Assembly: GCF_902459695.1 (NCBI RefSeq)
Contig: NZ_CABPRZ010000026.1
Span: 1-64,000 of the forward strand
Source of the DNA: Pandoraea terrae
GTDB lineage: Bacteria > Pseudomonadota > Gammaproteobacteria > Burkholderiales > Burkholderiaceae
Direction: 5' to 3'
DNA: 64,000 nt
The notes under the pieces are model-generated. The model ran no database searches and was not told where the DNA came from. It saw only the letters and a list, made by a program, of their open reading frames with translations. Positions 19,884 to 33,374 of the stretch are shown piece after piece (within the stretch, counting starts at the first letter, position 1; each line of letters begins with the position of its first letter). A program made the position numbers and the translations under genes.

Positions 19884-20983
19884 CCGACCGGCTGACGGCC
19901 GTGCCGTCTCCCGAAACCGAAACCCGTACGCTGCTGGTCATGGCCGGCGGAACGGGCGGTCACGTCTTTCCCGGACTCGCGGTGGCCAACTTCCTGCGCG
20001 TGCAGGGCTGGCAGGTGGTCTGGCTCGGCAATCCCGACGGCATGGAAGCCACGCTCGTGCCGAAGTATGACTTCCCGATGGCGTACGTGAAGTTTGGCGG
20101 CTTACGCGGCAAGGGGCTGGTGACAAAACTCGTGCTGCCGATCATGCTGTTGCGCGCGTTCTGGCAAAGCGTGCGCGCGATCCGGCGCGTGAGGCCGAAC
20201 GTCGTGCTCGGCATGGGCGGCTACATCACATTCCCGGCGGGCATGATGGCCTCGCTGCTCGGCCGCCCGCTTGTCCTGCACGAACAGAATTCCGTGGCCG
20301 GGCTGGCCAATCGGGTGCTTGCGCGCGTGGCCGACAAGGTCCTGCTCGCGTTTCCCGATACGCTGCCGGGCGGCGAGTGGGTCGGCAATCCGATCCGGGC
20401 CGATTTCGATGGTCTGGCCGACCCCGCCGACCGCTACGGCACGCGCAACGGGCCGTTGCGCGTGCTCGTCGTGGGCGGCAGCCTCGGTGCGGCGGTATTG
20501 AACGAAATCGTGCCGAAGGCGCTGGCCAAGTTGCCGCGCGACGTGCGCCCGCAAGTCGTCCATCAAGCCGGCGTGAAGCACATCGGCACATTGCAGGCCA
20601 ACTACGCGGCGGCCGGCGTGGCCGTGGAGGCGGTGCCGTTCATCGACGACATGGTCAAGGCCTATGCCGATGCCGATCTGGTCATCTGCCGCGCCGGCGC
20701 GATGACGGTTGCCGAAGTGGCTGCCGCGGGCGTGGCGGCGCTGTTCGTGCCGTTCCCGCATGCCGTGGACGACCATCAGACCGGCAACGCGCGTTTCCTC
20801 GCCGACAAGGGCGCGGCAACGCTGATCGATCAGCGTGAGTTGTCGGTCGACATTCTGGCCGAGTGGCTGCGCCGTCAAACGCGCGAAACGCTGCTGGCCA
20901 CCGCACAGAAAGCCAAGGCGCTCGCGAAGCCGGACGCCACCGAACAAGTGGCGCGCATCTGCGTGGCCTTGGCCAAGGATTGA
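19880..20983 (+). CDS. murG: Undecaprenyl-PP-MurNAc-pentapeptide GlcNAc transferase MurG
   Basis: A 367-residue GT28 glycosyltransferase that turns lipid I into lipid II on the inner face of the membrane. Glycine-rich loops GGTGGHVFP and GGSLGA, plus [13 protein letters not shown] and [15 protein letters not shown], are diagnostic. ATG 19880 is supported by GAGGAGGAAAGG immediately upstream. A longer open frame upstream is only the shadow of ftsW. murC begins one base after the stop codon. Confidence 0.97.
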   Translation: MTDRLTAVPSPETETRTLLVMAGGTGGHVFPGLAVANFLRVQGWQVVWLGNPDGMEATLVPKYDFPMAYVKFGGLRGKGLVTKLVLPIMLLRAFWQSVRAIRRVRPNVVLGMGGYITFPAGMMASLLGRPLVLHEQNSVAGLANRVLARVADKVLLAFPDTLPGGEWVGNPIRADFDGLADPADRYGTRNGPLRVLVVGGSLGAAVLNEIVPKALAKLPRDVRPQVVHQAGVKHIGTLQANYAAAGVAVEAVPFIDDMVKAYADADLVICRAGAMTVAEVAAAGVAALFVPFPHAVDDHQTGNARFLADKGAATLIDQRELSVDILAEWLRRQTRETLLATAQKAKALAKPDATEQVARICVALAKD

Positions 20984-20984
20984 A

Positions 20985-22394
20985 ATGAAGCACATCGTCA
21001 AACACATTCACTTCGTAGGTATCGGCGGCGCCGGCATGAGCGGCATCGCCGAGGTCCTGCTGAACCTCGGGTACCAGGTCAGCGGCTCCGATCTCGGCGA
21101 CAACGCCGTGACGCAGCGCCTGACGCGGCTCGGTGCGCGCGTGATCCAGGGTCATGCTGCCCGGAACGTGGAGACGGCCGACGCCATCGTGGTCTCGACG
21201 GCGATTACCGCCGATAACCCCGAAGTGCTGGCCGGCCGCGCCAAGCAGATTCCTATCGTGCCGCGCGCGCTGATGCTCGCGGAGCTGATGCGCCTGAAGC
21301 AGGGCATCGCGATCGCCGGCACGCATGGCAAGACGACCACGACCAGCCTTGTCGCGAGCGTCCTTGCGCAGGGCGGTCTCGATCCGACGTTCGTGATCGG
21401 GGGACGCCTGAACAGCGCCGGCGCGAACGCGAAGCTCGGCACGGGCGACTTCATTGTCGTCGAAGCGGACGAGTCGGATGCGTCGTTCCTGAACCTGAAT
21501 CCGGTCATCGAAGTCATCACGAATATCGATGCCGACCATATGGACACCTATGGTCACGACTTCGCACGGCTCAAGCAGGCGTTCGTCGCCTTCACGCAGC
21601 GCCTGCCGTTCTACGGCATTGCCGTGCTGTGCGTCGACGATCCGAATGTGCGCGAGATCCTGCCGTTCGTCTCGAAGCCGATCGTCCGTTATGGTCTCTC
21701 GGAAGACGCCCAGGTGCGCGCGATCGATGTGCGTGCTGACGGCGGCCGCATGCAATTCACGGTGCTGCGCACGTACGGCGAAGGCGCGGCGCCGCTCGAC
21801 GTCACGCTGAACCTGCCGGGCAACCATAACGTGCTCAACGCGCTGGCCGCGATCGCGATTGCGACGGAACTCGAAGTGCCGGACGACGCGATTCGTCAGG
21901 CGTTGGCCGAATTCCACGGTGTGGGCCGGCGCTTTCAACGATATGGCGAGATCGCGCTGCCCAAGGGCAGCGGCGGCGGCACATTCACGCTGATCGACGA
22001 CTACGGGCACCATCCCGTCGAAATGGCCGCGACGCTGGCCGCGGCACGCGGCGCGTTCCCGGGCCGCCGCATCCTGCTGGCGTTCCAGCCACATCGCTAT
22101 ACGCGCACGCGCGACTGCTTCGAGGACTTTGTGAAAGTGCTGTCGGAAGCCGACGCGCTGGTGCTCGGCGAAGTGTATTCGGCCGGCGAAGCGCCAATCG
22201 TCGCGGCGGACGGCCGCGCCCTGTCGCGTGCGCTGCGCGTGGCGGGCAAGGTCGAGCCGGTGTTTGTCGAAGACGTGGCCGCGTTGGCCGACACCGTGTT
22301 GAAGGTGGCGCGCGCGGGCGACGTCGTGATTACCATGGGCGCCGGCTCGATTGGCGCGGTGCCCGGCAAGTTGCAAGAACAGCAAGGAGTTTGA
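20985..22394 (+). CDS. murC: UDP-MurNAc:L-alanine ligase MurC
   Basis: A 469-residue Mur ligase, the first amino-acid-adding enzyme of the pathway. An N-terminal [16 protein letters not shown] Rossmann motif, the P-loop [20 protein letters not shown] and DDYGHHP identify MurC. ATG 20985 starts two bases after the murG stop; further upstream codons lie inside murG. Its C-terminus contains [12 protein letters not shown]. ddl follows directly. Confidence 0.97.
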   Translation: MKHIVKHIHFVGIGGAGMSGIAEVLLNLGYQVSGSDLGDNAVTQRLTRLGARVIQGHAARNVETADAIVVSTAITADNPEVLAGRAKQIPIVPRALMLAELMRLKQGIAIAGTHGKTTTTSLVASVLAQGGLDPTFVIGGRLNSAGANAKLGTGDFIVVEADESDASFLNLNPVIEVITNIDADHMDTYGHDFARLKQAFVAFTQRLPFYGIAVLCVDDPNVREILPFVSKPIVRYGLSEDAQVRAIDVRADGGRMQFTVLRTYGEGAAPLDVTLNLPGNHNVLNALAAIAIATELEVPDDAIRQALAEFHGVGRRFQRYGEIALPKGSGGGTFTLIDDYGHHPVEMAATLAAARGAFPGRRILLAFQPHRYTRTRDCFEDFVKVLSEADALVLGEVYSAGEAPIVAADGRALSRALRVAGKVEPVFVEDVAALADTVLKVARAGDVVITMGAGSIGAVPGKLQEQQGV

Positions 22395-22395
22395 A

Positions 22396-23379
22396 GTGAG
22401 CGCATTCGATCCGAAACGATTCGGCAAGGTGGGCGTCCTGATGGGCGGCCGTTCTGCCGAGCGCCAGATCTCGCTGATCTCGGGCAAGGGCGTGCTCGAC
22501 GCGCTGCGTTCGCGCGGCGTTGACGCCCATGGCTTCGATACCGGCATGCACGACCTGAGCGCGCTTGCCGCGCAGAAGTTCGATCGTGTCTTCATCGCGC
22601 TACACGGCCGCTACGGCGAAGACGGCACGATGCAGGGCGTACTCGAACATCTGGGCATCCCCTACACCGGCAGCGGCGTGCTGGCCTCGTCGCTCGCGAT
22701 GGACAAGGAAATGACGAAACGGGTCTGGCTGCATGAAGGGCTGCCGACGCCGCGTTTCACAATGCTCAAGGCCAACAGCGACTGGGACGCCGTGGCGCGC
22801 GACCTCGGTTTGCCGATCATCGTCAAACCGTCGCGCGAAGGCTCGACCATCGGTCTGACCAAGGTCACGGAAGTCTCGCAACTGCAGGCCGCCTATGAAA
22901 AGGCTGCGCGCCTGGACCCGGATGTCCTGGCCGAAGAGTTCATCGACGGCGACGAGTTGACGGTGCCGGTGCTCGGCATCGGCACGCAGGGCGCGGCGGC
23001 CGCACGCTCGCTGCCGGTCATCCGCATCGTCGCGCCGGAAGCGAACTACGACTACCAGAACAAGTATTTCAAGGACGACACGCGCTACGAGTGTCCGCCG
23101 CCGTTGCCGGTGTCGCTGCAGGAGGAAGTGCAGCGCCTCGTGCTGCGCGCTTACCTCGTGCTGGGTTGCCGCGGCTGGGCCCGCGCCGACGTGATGTTGA
23201 GAAAGCGCGACAACAAGCCGTATCTGCTGGAGATCAACACCTCGCCAGGCATGACCGGGCATTCGTTGGTGCCGATCTCGGCACGTGCAACCGGTTTGTC
23301 GTACGAAGATCTCGTGCTGGAAATCCTCAGCACGGCCACGCTCGATCTGCATCCGAACGAGCAGTGGAAACCTGAATAA
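22396..23379 (+). CDS. ddl: D-alanine--D-alanine ligase
   Basis: A 327-residue ATP-grasp enzyme that makes the D-Ala-D-Ala used by MurF. Signatures are [17 protein letters not shown] at the N-terminus, [16 protein letters not shown], and the C-terminal metal-binding [18 protein letters not shown] 22396 begins one base after the murC stop and has AAGGAG six bases upstream. An upstream in-frame ATG lies within murC and lacks support. Confidence 0.96.
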   Translation: MSAFDPKRFGKVGVLMGGRSAERQISLISGKGVLDALRSRGVDAHGFDTGMHDLSALAAQKFDRVFIALHGRYGEDGTMQGVLEHLGIPYTGSGVLASSLAMDKEMTKRVWLHEGLPTPRFTMLKANSDWDAVARDLGLPIIVKPSREGSTIGLTKVTEVSQLQAAYEKAARLDPDVLAEEFIDGDELTVPVLGIGTQGAAAARSLPVIRIVAPEANYDYQNKYFKDDTRYECPPPLPVSLQEEVQRLVLRAYLVLGCRGWARADVMLRKRDNKPYLLEINTSPGMTGHSLVPISARATGLSYEDLVLEILSTATLDLHPNEQWKPE

Positions 23380-23403
23380 CGGAAACGAAGGAAACCCATC
23401 GCC

Positions 23404-24249
23404 ATGTGGCACAACGTCCGCCTGCTCAACGCCGTCGCCAGCGTGCTTGTCGCGCTGTGCGTGCTGGCGGCGCTCGCGGCCGGCGCACGCTGGTTGATCC
23501 AGCGGCCGCTGTTTACCCTGAAGGCGGTCCAGATCGACGGCGACGTCGAGCATATCAACGGCCCGACGCTGCGCGCGAATGCGGTGTCGCGGCTGCGCGG
23601 CAATTTCTTCACGATCGACCTCGACGCCACACGCGCGGCGTTCGAAGCCGTGCCCTGGGTGCGTCACGCGAGCGTGCGGCGCGTGTGGCCGAATCGCCTG
23701 GCGATCACGATCGAGGAATTCAAGCCGCTTGCGACGTGGGCTGACGGGCGGTTGGTGAGCGTGGACGGCGAACTGTTTGCGGCCAATCTGGCCGAAGCGG
23801 AAGAGCACGGGAAATTGCCGGAGTTTGCCGGGCCGGCGGGCAGCGAGAGAGACGTGACGGCGCGCTACTACGACTTCGTCAAATGGTTCTCGCCCTTGGG
23901 CATGAAGCCGGAAGCGGTCAGCCTGTCGGCACGCTACGCCTGGGGCGTGCGTCTGTCGGGTGGCGTGCAGTTGGCGCTGGGCCGGGAACGCAATGCCGAA
24001 ACGCTGGTGTCGCGCAGCCGGCGTTTCGTGCAGGCATATCCGCAAGTGGCGGCGCGTTGGGGCAGCCAGATCGAATACGCCGATCTGCGCTATCCGAACG
24101 GGTTTGCGGTGCGTGCCGCCGGCATGCGGTTTTTGAGTGAAGCGGAATCGAAAAAGTTGGAAACCCGGGTGCAGCAGCCGCAGCCGCAGCGGCCGCAGGC
24201 GGCGAAACGGGATGCGCAAAAACCGGGTTTGCAGAAGCGAAGCCAGTGA
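23404..24249 (+). CDS. ftsQ: Cell division protein FtsQ
   Basis: A 281-residue bitopic inner-membrane protein that links FtsB/FtsL to the septal ring. One transmembrane segment (about residues 10-30) is followed by a POTRA domain (FTLKAVQIDGDVEHINGPTL...) and the FtsQ beta domain (VRRVWPNRLAITIEEFKPLATW). The last 30 residues are Gln/Pro/Arg/Lys-rich and probably disordered. It lies 24 bases after ddl and 22 bases before ftsA. Confidence 0.94.
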   Translation: MWHNVRLLNAVASVLVALCVLAALAAGARWLIQRPLFTLKAVQIDGDVEHINGPTLRANAVSRLRGNFFTIDLDATRAAFEAVPWVRHASVRRVWPNRLAITIEEFKPLATWADGRLVSVDGELFAANLAEAEEHGKLPEFAGPAGSERDVTARYYDFVKWFSPLGMKPEAVSLSARYAWGVRLSGGVQLALGRERNAETLVSRSRRFVQAYPQVAARWGSQIEYADLRYPNGFAVRAAGMRFLSEAESKKLETRVQQPQPQRPQAAKRDAQKPGLQKRSQ

Positions 24250-24271
24250 GACTTCAGGACTTACACACGCT

Positions 24272-25504
24272 ATGAGTAAAGATTACAAGGATCTGTTGGT
24301 CGCCCTCGATATCGGCACGACGAAAGTCGTGGCGGTAGTGGCCGAACTGCGCCCTGAAGGCCGCTACGAAGTCATTGGCCTCGGCCAGAGCGAATCGCGC
24401 GGACTCAAGAAGGGCGTCGTGGTCAACATCGAGGCCACGGTCCAGTCGATCCAGCGCGCGCTCGAAGAAGCGGAGCTGATGGCCGACTGCAAAATCACGA
24501 ACGTGTTCACCGGCATTGCCGGCAGCCACATCCGCAGCTTCAACTCGAGCGGGATGGTGGCGATCAAGGACAAGGAAGTGACGCAGGCGGATGTGGCTCG
24601 CGTGATCGAAACCGCCAAGGCGATCAACATTCCCACGGACCAGCAGGTGCTGCACATCCTGACGCAGGAATTCATCATCGACGGCCAGGAAGACGTTCGC
24701 GAGCCGATCGGCATGAGCGGCATCCGTCTCGAAGTGAAGGTGCATATCGTGACGGGCGCTGTGTCGGCGGCACAGAACATCGTCAAGTGCGTGCGCCGCT
24801 GCGGCCTGGAAGTCAACGACCTGATCCTGCAGCCGCTCGCGTCGAGCATCTCGGTGCTGACGGAAGACGAAAAGGAATTGGGTGTGGTGCTGATCGACAT
24901 CGGCGGCGGCACGACCGACATCGCGATCTTCAGCGAAGGCGCGATCCGTCACACGGCGGTGATTCCGATCGCCGGCGACCAGATCACGAGCGACATTGCG
25001 ATGGCGGTGCGCACGCCGACGCCGGACGCGGAAGACATCAAGATCCAGCACGGCATCGCCAAGCAGTCGCTGGCCGATCCGGACGAAATGATCGAAGTGC
25101 CGGGCCTCGGCGAGCGCGGTCCGCGCACGTTGTCGCGCCAGGCGCTGGCGGCCGTTATCGAGCCGCGCGTGGAAGAGTTGTTCTCGCTTGTGCAACAGGT
25201 TGTGCGCGAGTCGGGGTACGAAGAATTGCTGTCGTCAGGCATCGTGCTGACGGGCGGCGCGGCAATGATGCCGGGCATGGTCGAACTGGGCGAGGACATT
25301 TTCCTGAAGCCCGTGCGTATCGGCGTGCCCGAGTATGCCGGCGGCCTGGCCGATGTCGTGCGCAGCCCTCGCTATGCAACGGCCATGGGGCTGCTGCTCG
25401 AAGGGCGTTCGCAACGCATGCGCGGGCGCAAGGTGGCGGTGCAGTCGGGACAGGCGAATCAGGTGTGGACCCGGATGCGCGATTGGTTTTTCAGCAATTT
25501 TTAA
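24272..25504 (+). CDS. ftsA: Cell division protein FtsA
   Basis: A 410-residue actin-like ATPase that tethers FtsZ to the inner membrane. Phosphate-binding motifs ALDIGTTKV and LIDIGGGTTDIAIF and the adenosine motif VLTGGAAMMPGM are seen. The C-terminal WTRMRDWFFSNF is the amphipathic membrane-targeting helix. ATG 24272 is the family start (MSKDYKD); the only ribosome-binding-like sequence (CAGGAC) is rather far away, so translation may be weak or coupled to ftsQ. Confidence 0.97.
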   Translation: MSKDYKDLLVALDIGTTKVVAVVAELRPEGRYEVIGLGQSESRGLKKGVVVNIEATVQSIQRALEEAELMADCKITNVFTGIAGSHIRSFNSSGMVAIKDKEVTQADVARVIETAKAINIPTDQQVLHILTQEFIIDGQEDVREPIGMSGIRLEVKVHIVTGAVSAAQNIVKCVRRCGLEVNDLILQPLASSISVLTEDEKELGVVLIDIGGGTTDIAIFSEGAIRHTAVIPIAGDQITSDIAMAVRTPTPDAEDIKIQHGIAKQSLADPDEMIEVPGLGERGPRTLSRQALAAVIEPRVEELFSLVQQVVRESGYEELLSSGIVLTGGAAMMPGMVELGEDIFLKPVRIGVPEYAGGLADVVRSPRYATAMGLLLEGRSQRMRGRKVAVQSGQANQVWTRMRDWFFSNF

Positions 25505-25608
25505 ATGCTTTTTTGAGGGTGTGGAAAAGACAGACGGTCAGGCGGCGCAATACCCGAGTCGCCGTTTGATACCGGAGGTCGAATCCGCTTTTTTTCACTG
25601 GAGGCGTT

Positions 25609-26796
25609 ATGAACTTTGAAATGTTGGAAACGGAAACCAACGGCACCATCATCAAGGTGGTGGGCGTTGGTGGCGCGGGCGGCAATGCCGTTCAGCACAT
25701 GATCAACCGCGGCGTGCAGGGCGTGGAATTCATCGCCATGAACACCGACGCGCAAGCGCTTGGCCGTTCGCAAGCGAGCATCACGATCCAGCTCGGCAAG
25801 ACCGGCTTGGGTGCGGGCGCGCGTCCGGAGATGGGCCGTTCGGCCGCCGAAGAGGCGCGTGAGCGCGTGGCCGATGCGCTGCGCGGCGCGCACATGGTGT
25901 TCATCACGGCAGGCATGGGCGGTGGCACCGGTACCGGTGCTGCGCCCGTCGTCGCGCAAATCGCCAAGGAAATGGGCATCCTGACCGTCGGCGTCGTGTC
26001 GAAGCCTTTCGAGTTCGAAGGCGGCAAGCGCATGCGTGTGGCCGAGAACGGCGCGCAGGAACTGGAAGACAACGTCGACTCGCTGATCGTCGTGCTCAAT
26101 GACAAGTTGTTCGAAGTCATGGGCGACGATGCCGAGATGGACAAATGCTTCCAGTGCGCTGACGACGTGCTGCATAACGCCGTGGCCGGTATTGCGGAAA
26201 TCATCAACGTGGACGGTCTCGTCAACGTCGACTTCGAAGACGTGAAGACGGTGATGGGCGAGCAGGGCAAGGCGATGATGGGCACGGCGACGGTCGCCGG
26301 TGTCGATCGCGCCCGTCTGGCGGCGGAACAGGCCGTGGCGAGCCCGCTGCTCGAAGGCGTCGATCTGTCGGGCGCGCGCGGCGTGCTGGTCAACATCACG
26401 GCCTCGCGTTCGCTGCGCCTGTCGGAAACGCGTGAAGTGATGAACACCATCAAGAGCTATGCCGCTGAAGACGCGACCGTGATTTTCGGTACCGTCTATG
26501 ACGACAAGATGGGCGATGCACTGCGCGTGACGGTGGTTGCAACGGGCCTCGGCCGCGCTGCGTCGAAGAAGCAAGCTGCACCGATGACGCTGCTCAAGAC
26601 CGGTACGGACAACCTGCCGATCGCGGCGGGTCACGTTCCGGTGATGCAGACGTCCGGCACGGATTACGGCGCGCTCGAGACGCCGGCCGTGTGGCGCAGC
26701 TCGCGTGAAACCGCGGCGTCGCATGTGGCTGCGCTGCAGGAAAAGGGTGTCGACACGTACGACATTCCGGCATTCCTGCGCAAGCAAGCCGACTGA
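25609..26796 (+). CDS. ftsZ: Cell division protein FtsZ
   Basis: A 395-residue tubulin-like GTPase that forms the Z-ring. GTP-binding motifs are VVGVGGAGGNAV near the N-terminus, the tubulin signature GMGGGTGTGAAPV, and the T7 loop NVDFEDVKTVM. The C-terminal peptide DTYDIPAFLRKQAD binds FtsA and other partners. GGAGG precedes ATG 25609. It is the last division gene of the cluster; about 550 bases without a gene separate it from lpxC. Confidence 0.98.
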   Translation: MNFEMLETETNGTIIKVVGVGGAGGNAVQHMINRGVQGVEFIAMNTDAQALGRSQASITIQLGKTGLGAGARPEMGRSAAEEARERVADALRGAHMVFITAGMGGGTGTGAAPVVAQIAKEMGILTVGVVSKPFEFEGGKRMRVAENGAQELEDNVDSLIVVLNDKLFEVMGDDAEMDKCFQCADDVLHNAVAGIAEIINVDGLVNVDFEDVKTVMGEQGKAMMGTATVAGVDRARLAAEQAVASPLLEGVDLSGARGVLVNITASRSLRLSETREVMNTIKSYAAEDATVIFGTVYDDKMGDALRVTVVATGLGRAASKKQAAPMTLLKTGTDNLPIAAGHVPVMQTSGTDYGALETPAVWRSSRETAASHVAALQEKGVDTYDIPAFLRKQAD

Positions 26797-27297
26797 TAGG
26801 GCGCGCGCGGACCGGGTTGCCAGTGTCCGGTTCGCCGCACCCTGCGACGGCATGAGGCCGGCGCGAAAGCGCACAGGACGGTGAGCGACGTTACGGGTAA
26901 GCGTCGCACGCCTTTGACCTGGCCGCATGCCGTCGGGCGCATGCACGAAATCTCGCGACCGCCGCAAGGCGGGCGCGGCAGAAGTGTCCGCGCTTTGGAA
27001 GGAAACGTCCGGGCGACGCGAAAGCGCGCCGGGGCGGTAGTCGATGCAGCTCCCCGGGAGGCCGGGCGGCAGCGCGTGCGTGATGGTTTGACGTGCGCAA
27101 TGTCGCTCGATCCCGGTGCCTGCCCCGGCCGCAACGACATGCCTCCGTCGTTGTGGCCGGGCAGCCTTCTCGTCGTGAACGTGGTGTGCGTTCAAACGCT
27201 CGGTTGTGGAAACTAGCAAGACGAAAGGCACCCCAAAGGGGCAAAATGATTGGTAACGATTCGTTGCTATTGGTAAACCACGACCTGGCTAGCGATC
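26797..27297. other. Noncoding gap between ftsZ and lpxC
   Basis: About 500 bases with no open frame that has a good start and family match. It is GC-rich with several small potential hairpins: an arm GCGACGTTA pairing with TAAGCGTCGC (26885-26908, one bulge) and two GCGAAAGC-type stems near 26862 and 27017. No terminator with a clear T-run was found after ftsZ, so transcription may continue towards lpxC. Confidence 0.5.
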
Positions 27298-27306
27298 TGT
27301 TATAAT
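27298..27306 (+). promoter_or_regulatory. Extended -10 promoter of lpxC
   Basis: TG followed by one base and a perfect TATAAT (27301-27306) forms an extended -10 element, 42 bases before the lpxC ATG. No good -35 lies at the usual distance, which extended -10 promoters tolerate. Transcription should start about 36 bases before the gene. Confidence 0.65.
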
Positions 27307-27348
27307 TGACTCTATGAAAATCGGCACTTAATAGTTTCCATAAATAGC

Positions 27349-28263
27349 ATGCTGAAGCAGCGCACTCTCAAATCCATCGCCAAGACAGTTGGCATCGGCT
27401 TGCACTCCGGTCGCAAGGTCGAGCTGACGTTGCGTCCCGCGCCGCCCGATACCGGCATCGTGTTTTGCCGTATCGACCTGCCTACGCCGGTCGACATTCC
27501 GGCGTCGGCGCTGAGCGTTGGCGACACGCGCATGGCGTCCGTTCTCCAGAAGGACGGTGCACGCGTGTCGACGGTGGAGCATTTGATGTCCGCATGCGCA
27601 GGGCTTGGCATCGACAACCTGTATGTCGACGTCACGGCCGAGGAAATTCCGATCATGGACGGCAGCGCCGCGACGTTCGTCTTCCTGATCCAGTCCGCCG
27701 GTATCGAAGAGCAGAACGCGGCGAAGAAGTTCATCCGTGTCACGCGTCCGGTCGAGGTGCGTGAAGGCGACAAGTTCGCGCGCATGGAGCCGTACAACGG
27801 TTTCAAGCTCAAGTTCACCATCGATTTCCGTCACCCGGCCGTGGATCGTACCGGCCAGGCGCTCGAGGTCGATTTTGCCGAGACGTCGTACGCGAAGGAA
27901 ATCGCGCGTGCGCGCACGTTCGGTTTTGCCCACGAAGTGGAAATGCTGCGCGAGCTGGGTCTGGCGCGCGGCGGCAGCATGGACAACGCGATCGTCCTCG
28001 ACGAATACCGCATCCTGAACAACGACGGCTTGCGCTACGACGACGAATTCGTGAAGCACAAGATGCTCGATGCGATTGGCGACCTGTATGTCATCGGCCA
28101 CCCGCTGCTGGCGTCGTACACCGCCTACAAGTCGGGTCACGGGCTGAACAACGCCCTCCTGCGCGAATTGCTCGCGCAGCAAGCCTATGAAGTGGTGACC
28201 TTCGAACGTGCAGAAGATGCGCCGCGCGGGTTCCAGTTCGAGCCGCAAACGGCATTTGCCTGA
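27349..28263 (+). CDS. lpxC: UDP-3-O-acyl-N-acetylglucosamine deacetylase LpxC
   Basis: A 304-residue zinc deacetylase, the committed step of lipid A synthesis in the cytoplasm. The start [21 protein letters not shown] is typical. VEHLMSA contains zinc ligand His78, and [11 protein letters not shown] supplies the other ligands (His and Asp). IMDGSAA is a further signature. No clear ribosome-binding site is visible before ATG 27349. A strong terminator follows. Confidence 0.97.
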   Translation: MLKQRTLKSIAKTVGIGLHSGRKVELTLRPAPPDTGIVFCRIDLPTPVDIPASALSVGDTRMASVLQKDGARVSTVEHLMSACAGLGIDNLYVDVTAEEIPIMDGSAATFVFLIQSAGIEEQNAAKKFIRVTRPVEVREGDKFARMEPYNGFKLKFTIDFRHPAVDRTGQALEVDFAETSYAKEIARARTFGFAHEVEMLRELGLARGGSMDNAIVLDEYRILNNDGLRYDDEFVKHKMLDAIGDLYVIGHPLLASYTAYKSGHGLNNALLRELLAQQAYEVVTFERAEDAPRGFQFEPQTAFA

Positions 28264-28290
28264 AGCACGATTCAGGTGGGTCTTTTACGC

Positions 28291-28322
28291 AAAACGCGCC
28301 GACAGGATTCGGCGCGTTTTTG
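28291..28322. terminator. Bidirectional terminator between lpxC and dciA
   Basis: AAAACGCGCCGA pairs with TCGGCGCGTTTT around a short loop (CAGGAT), with T and A tracts on both sides. It lies between convergent genes and can serve both. Confidence 0.9.
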
Positions 28323-28344
28323 TTTGGCGGGCAGGCGCCCAGGG

Positions 28345-28827
28345 TCAGTCCTTGCGTGTGCCGCCGTGCGAGTGGCGGGCGACGAGCCGCGCGAGGGCGT
28401 CGCGCAACGGCGACGGTTCGAGCTGGTCGCGCAGGTCGCGCAGACTCACGAGCCCCTGGCGCGACAGGCGCGCCTCTTTGGGGGCCTTCGCCGGTTCCGG
28501 TGCGGCGATGCTGACGCGAATCCGGATATTGCGGATGAGCCAGCCGCGCCTGGCAAGCCCTTCGATCAGCGACGGCGTCTGCTGGCGCAGGCGGGCGGCC
28601 ACGGCGTTGTTGGTCACGAGGAAGACGAGCGCCCCCTCCCGTGGTGGCGCGAGCCGCACCGTGCCGGCCAGCGGCGCAGGCAACAGTGCGCGGACGTCCG
28701 TTTCAAGCCGGCCCAGTTGTTCCGCGGCGACGAGCAAAGACCCCGCGCCGTCGGCGGAGGACAACAGGTCGGTCAACGGGCGGGCCACACGCGGACGCGC
28801 CTTGCGGGGCGATTTCAGGAATTTCAT
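28345..28827 (-). CDS. dciA: DciA/DUF721 family protein (replicative helicase loader type)
   Basis: A 160-residue DUF721 protein. Members named DciA help load the DnaB helicase in bacteria that lack DnaC. The KH-like core is visible around LGRLETDVRALLPAPLAGTVRLAPPREGALVFLVTNNAVAARLRQQTPSLIEGL. The C-terminus is basic and variable. ATG 28827 (MKFLKSPRKARPRVARP) is chosen because the longer reading adds residues with no family look; the ribosome-binding site is weak. It is divergent from secA. Confidence 0.8.
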   Translation of the reverse strand: MKFLKSPRKARPRVARPLTDLLSSADGAGSLLVAAEQLGRLETDVRALLPAPLAGTVRLAPPREGALVFLVTNNAVAARLRQQTPSLIEGLARRGWLIRNIRIRVSIAAPEPAKAPKEARLSRQGLVSLRDLRDQLEPSPLRDALARLVARHSHGGTRKD

Positions 28828-29071
28828 ATCTGGGCCATGGTCAGACGCTATTGTACCGGTCAAGGTGCCCGGGCCACTGCGCCGCACCATGCTAGAATCC
28901 CTTTTTTAGAATACGTGCCGAACCTGCGCGCGGCGTCCCTGCCAAACACCGGTTCGCCGCAAGGCATTCGAACGGGTACGCGGGTTTCGCGTCCGGGCGG
29001 CGTCAGGCTTTTTGCCTGCGCCGCCGGGCCGGCGCCCGCGGACAACATTTGCCGCCCTAACCAGTGATCCG

Positions 29072-31867
<2,796 letters not shown>

Positions 31868-31879
31868 GATGTGAAGTAT

Positions 31880-31910
31880 GCGGCGCCGAAGATCGGCGCC
31901 GCGTTGTTTT
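31880..31910 (+). terminator. secA terminator
   Basis: GCGGCGCCGA (31880-31889) pairs with TCGGCGCCGC (31893-31902), a 10-bp stem followed by GTTGTTTT. It begins 13 bases after the secA stop codon. Confidence 0.85.
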
Positions 31911-32096
31911 GAGTGCCGATTTCGCTTTGACGCCGAATCGCTGACGCACTGCCGCCAGGCTGCCCCGACGCCGGCTGCGGCGCGACGGCTCCCGCCGCCC
32001 CGCCATCGCCACAGGGCCCGCCAATGCCGGTCAGGCCGATGCCTGTCGTTCGTCACAGCCCCTTTTTTCTGAACTCCTTCTCGCGGGCGAACCCCT

Positions 32097-33326
32097 ATGG
32101 CCGTCAATTTCCCCTCGATCGATCCTGCTCAACTGCATGCCGTTCCCGGCGTCGAACTGGGCTGGGCCGAAGCGCATATCCGTAAACCGAACCGCAAGGA
32201 TGTGCTCGTGATGCGCTTCGCGCCCGGTAGTACGGTGTCGGGGGTGTTTACGACGAACCGTTTCTGCGCCGCGCCGGTCACGGTCTGCAAGGCGCACCTC
32301 GCCGCCGCCGCCGGCATTCGCGCGCTGGTCGTCAACACCGGCAATGCCAACGCCGGCACGGGCGAGCCGGGCATGCTGGCCACGCGCCAAACATGCGACG
32401 CGCTCGCCAAGCTGCTCGACGTCGCGCCGAACCAGATCCTGCCGTTCTCGACCGGGGTGATTCTCGAGCCGCTGCCGGTCGACCGGCTCGTGGCCGGTTT
32501 GCCCCAGGCCATCGGCAATCTCAAGGCGGCGCACTGGTTCGAAGCCGCGCAATCGATCATGACGACCGACACGCTGCCGAAGGCCGCGTCGCGCCAGGTC
32601 ACGATCGACGGCAAGACGATCACGATGACCGGCGTCAGCAAGGGCGCCGGCATGATTCGTCCGAACATGGCGACAATGCTGGGCTTTGTCGGCACCAACG
32701 CCCGCGTGGCGCAGCCGGTGCTCGATGAACTCGTGAAGTTCGTGGCCGATCGTTCGTTCAACGCGATCACGATCGACGGCGATACGTCGACGAACGACTC
32801 GTTCATCGTCGCCGCCACGGGCCAGACCGACCTGCCGGAAATCGCAAGCACAGATACGCCGGCCTATGGCGCGTTGCGCGATGCGTTGCTGTCGCTGTCG
32901 CAGGAACTGGCGCAGTTGATCGTGCGTGACGGCGAGGGCGCCACCAAGTTCATCACCGTGACGGTCGAGGGCGGGCGCGATATCGCCGAATGCCGTCAGA
33001 TCGCTTACGCCATCGGCCATTCGCCGCTCGTGAAGACGGCCTTCTTTGCGTCGGACCCCAACCTCGGCCGGATTCTGGCCGCGATCGGCTACGCGGGCGT
33101 GACGGATCTCGACGTCAGCAAGATCGATCTGTATCTCGACGATGTGTGGGTCGCACGCGCCGGCGGCCGCAATCCCGATTACCGCGAGGAAGACGGCCAG
33201 CGCGTCATGAAGCAGGCCGAGATCGGCGTGCGCGTGGTGCTGGGCCGTGGCGACGCGCAGGCAACGGTCTGGACCTGCGATCTGTCGCACGACTACGTCA
33301 GCATCAACGCCGATTACCGTTCTTGA
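32097..33326 (+). CDS. argJ: Bifunctional glutamate N-acetyltransferase / amino-acid N-acetyltransferase ArgJ
   Basis: A 409-residue arginine-synthesis enzyme that moves the acetyl group from N-acetylornithine to glutamate, and in many bacteria also uses acetyl-CoA. ArgJ precursors cut themselves before a conserved Thr; here MATMLGF places the cut between Ala192 and Thr193. [24 protein letters not shown] and [10 protein letters not shown] are signatures. It starts about 190 bases after the secA terminator, where I see no other gene and no strong ribosome-binding site. Confidence 0.96.
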   Translation: MAVNFPSIDPAQLHAVPGVELGWAEAHIRKPNRKDVLVMRFAPGSTVSGVFTTNRFCAAPVTVCKAHLAAAAGIRALVVNTGNANAGTGEPGMLATRQTCDALAKLLDVAPNQILPFSTGVILEPLPVDRLVAGLPQAIGNLKAAHWFEAAQSIMTTDTLPKAASRQVTIDGKTITMTGVSKGAGMIRPNMATMLGFVGTNARVAQPVLDELVKFVADRSFNAITIDGDTSTNDSFIVAATGQTDLPEIASTDTPAYGALRDALLSLSQELAQLIVRDGEGATKFITVTVEGGRDIAECRQIAYAIGHSPLVKTAFFASDPNLGRILAAIGYAGVTDLDVSKIDLYLDDVWVARAGGRNPDYREEDGQRVMKQAEIGVRVVLGRGDAQATVWTCDLSHDYVSINADYRS

Positions 33327-33374
33327 TCATCTAACCGGAAGCGCCCGCCAGTGGCGCGTGGGGACTGTCGCATC

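Noticed and set aside
26881-27216. A 111-codon GTG-start frame between ftsZ and lpxC
   Set aside because: No ribosome-binding site, biased Arg/Gly/Pro composition and no family resemblance. It is treated as noncoding.
31911-32096. A small gene between secA and argJ
   Set aside because: The short frames lack ribosome-binding sites and family resemblance; this is ordinary intergenic sequence after a strong terminator.
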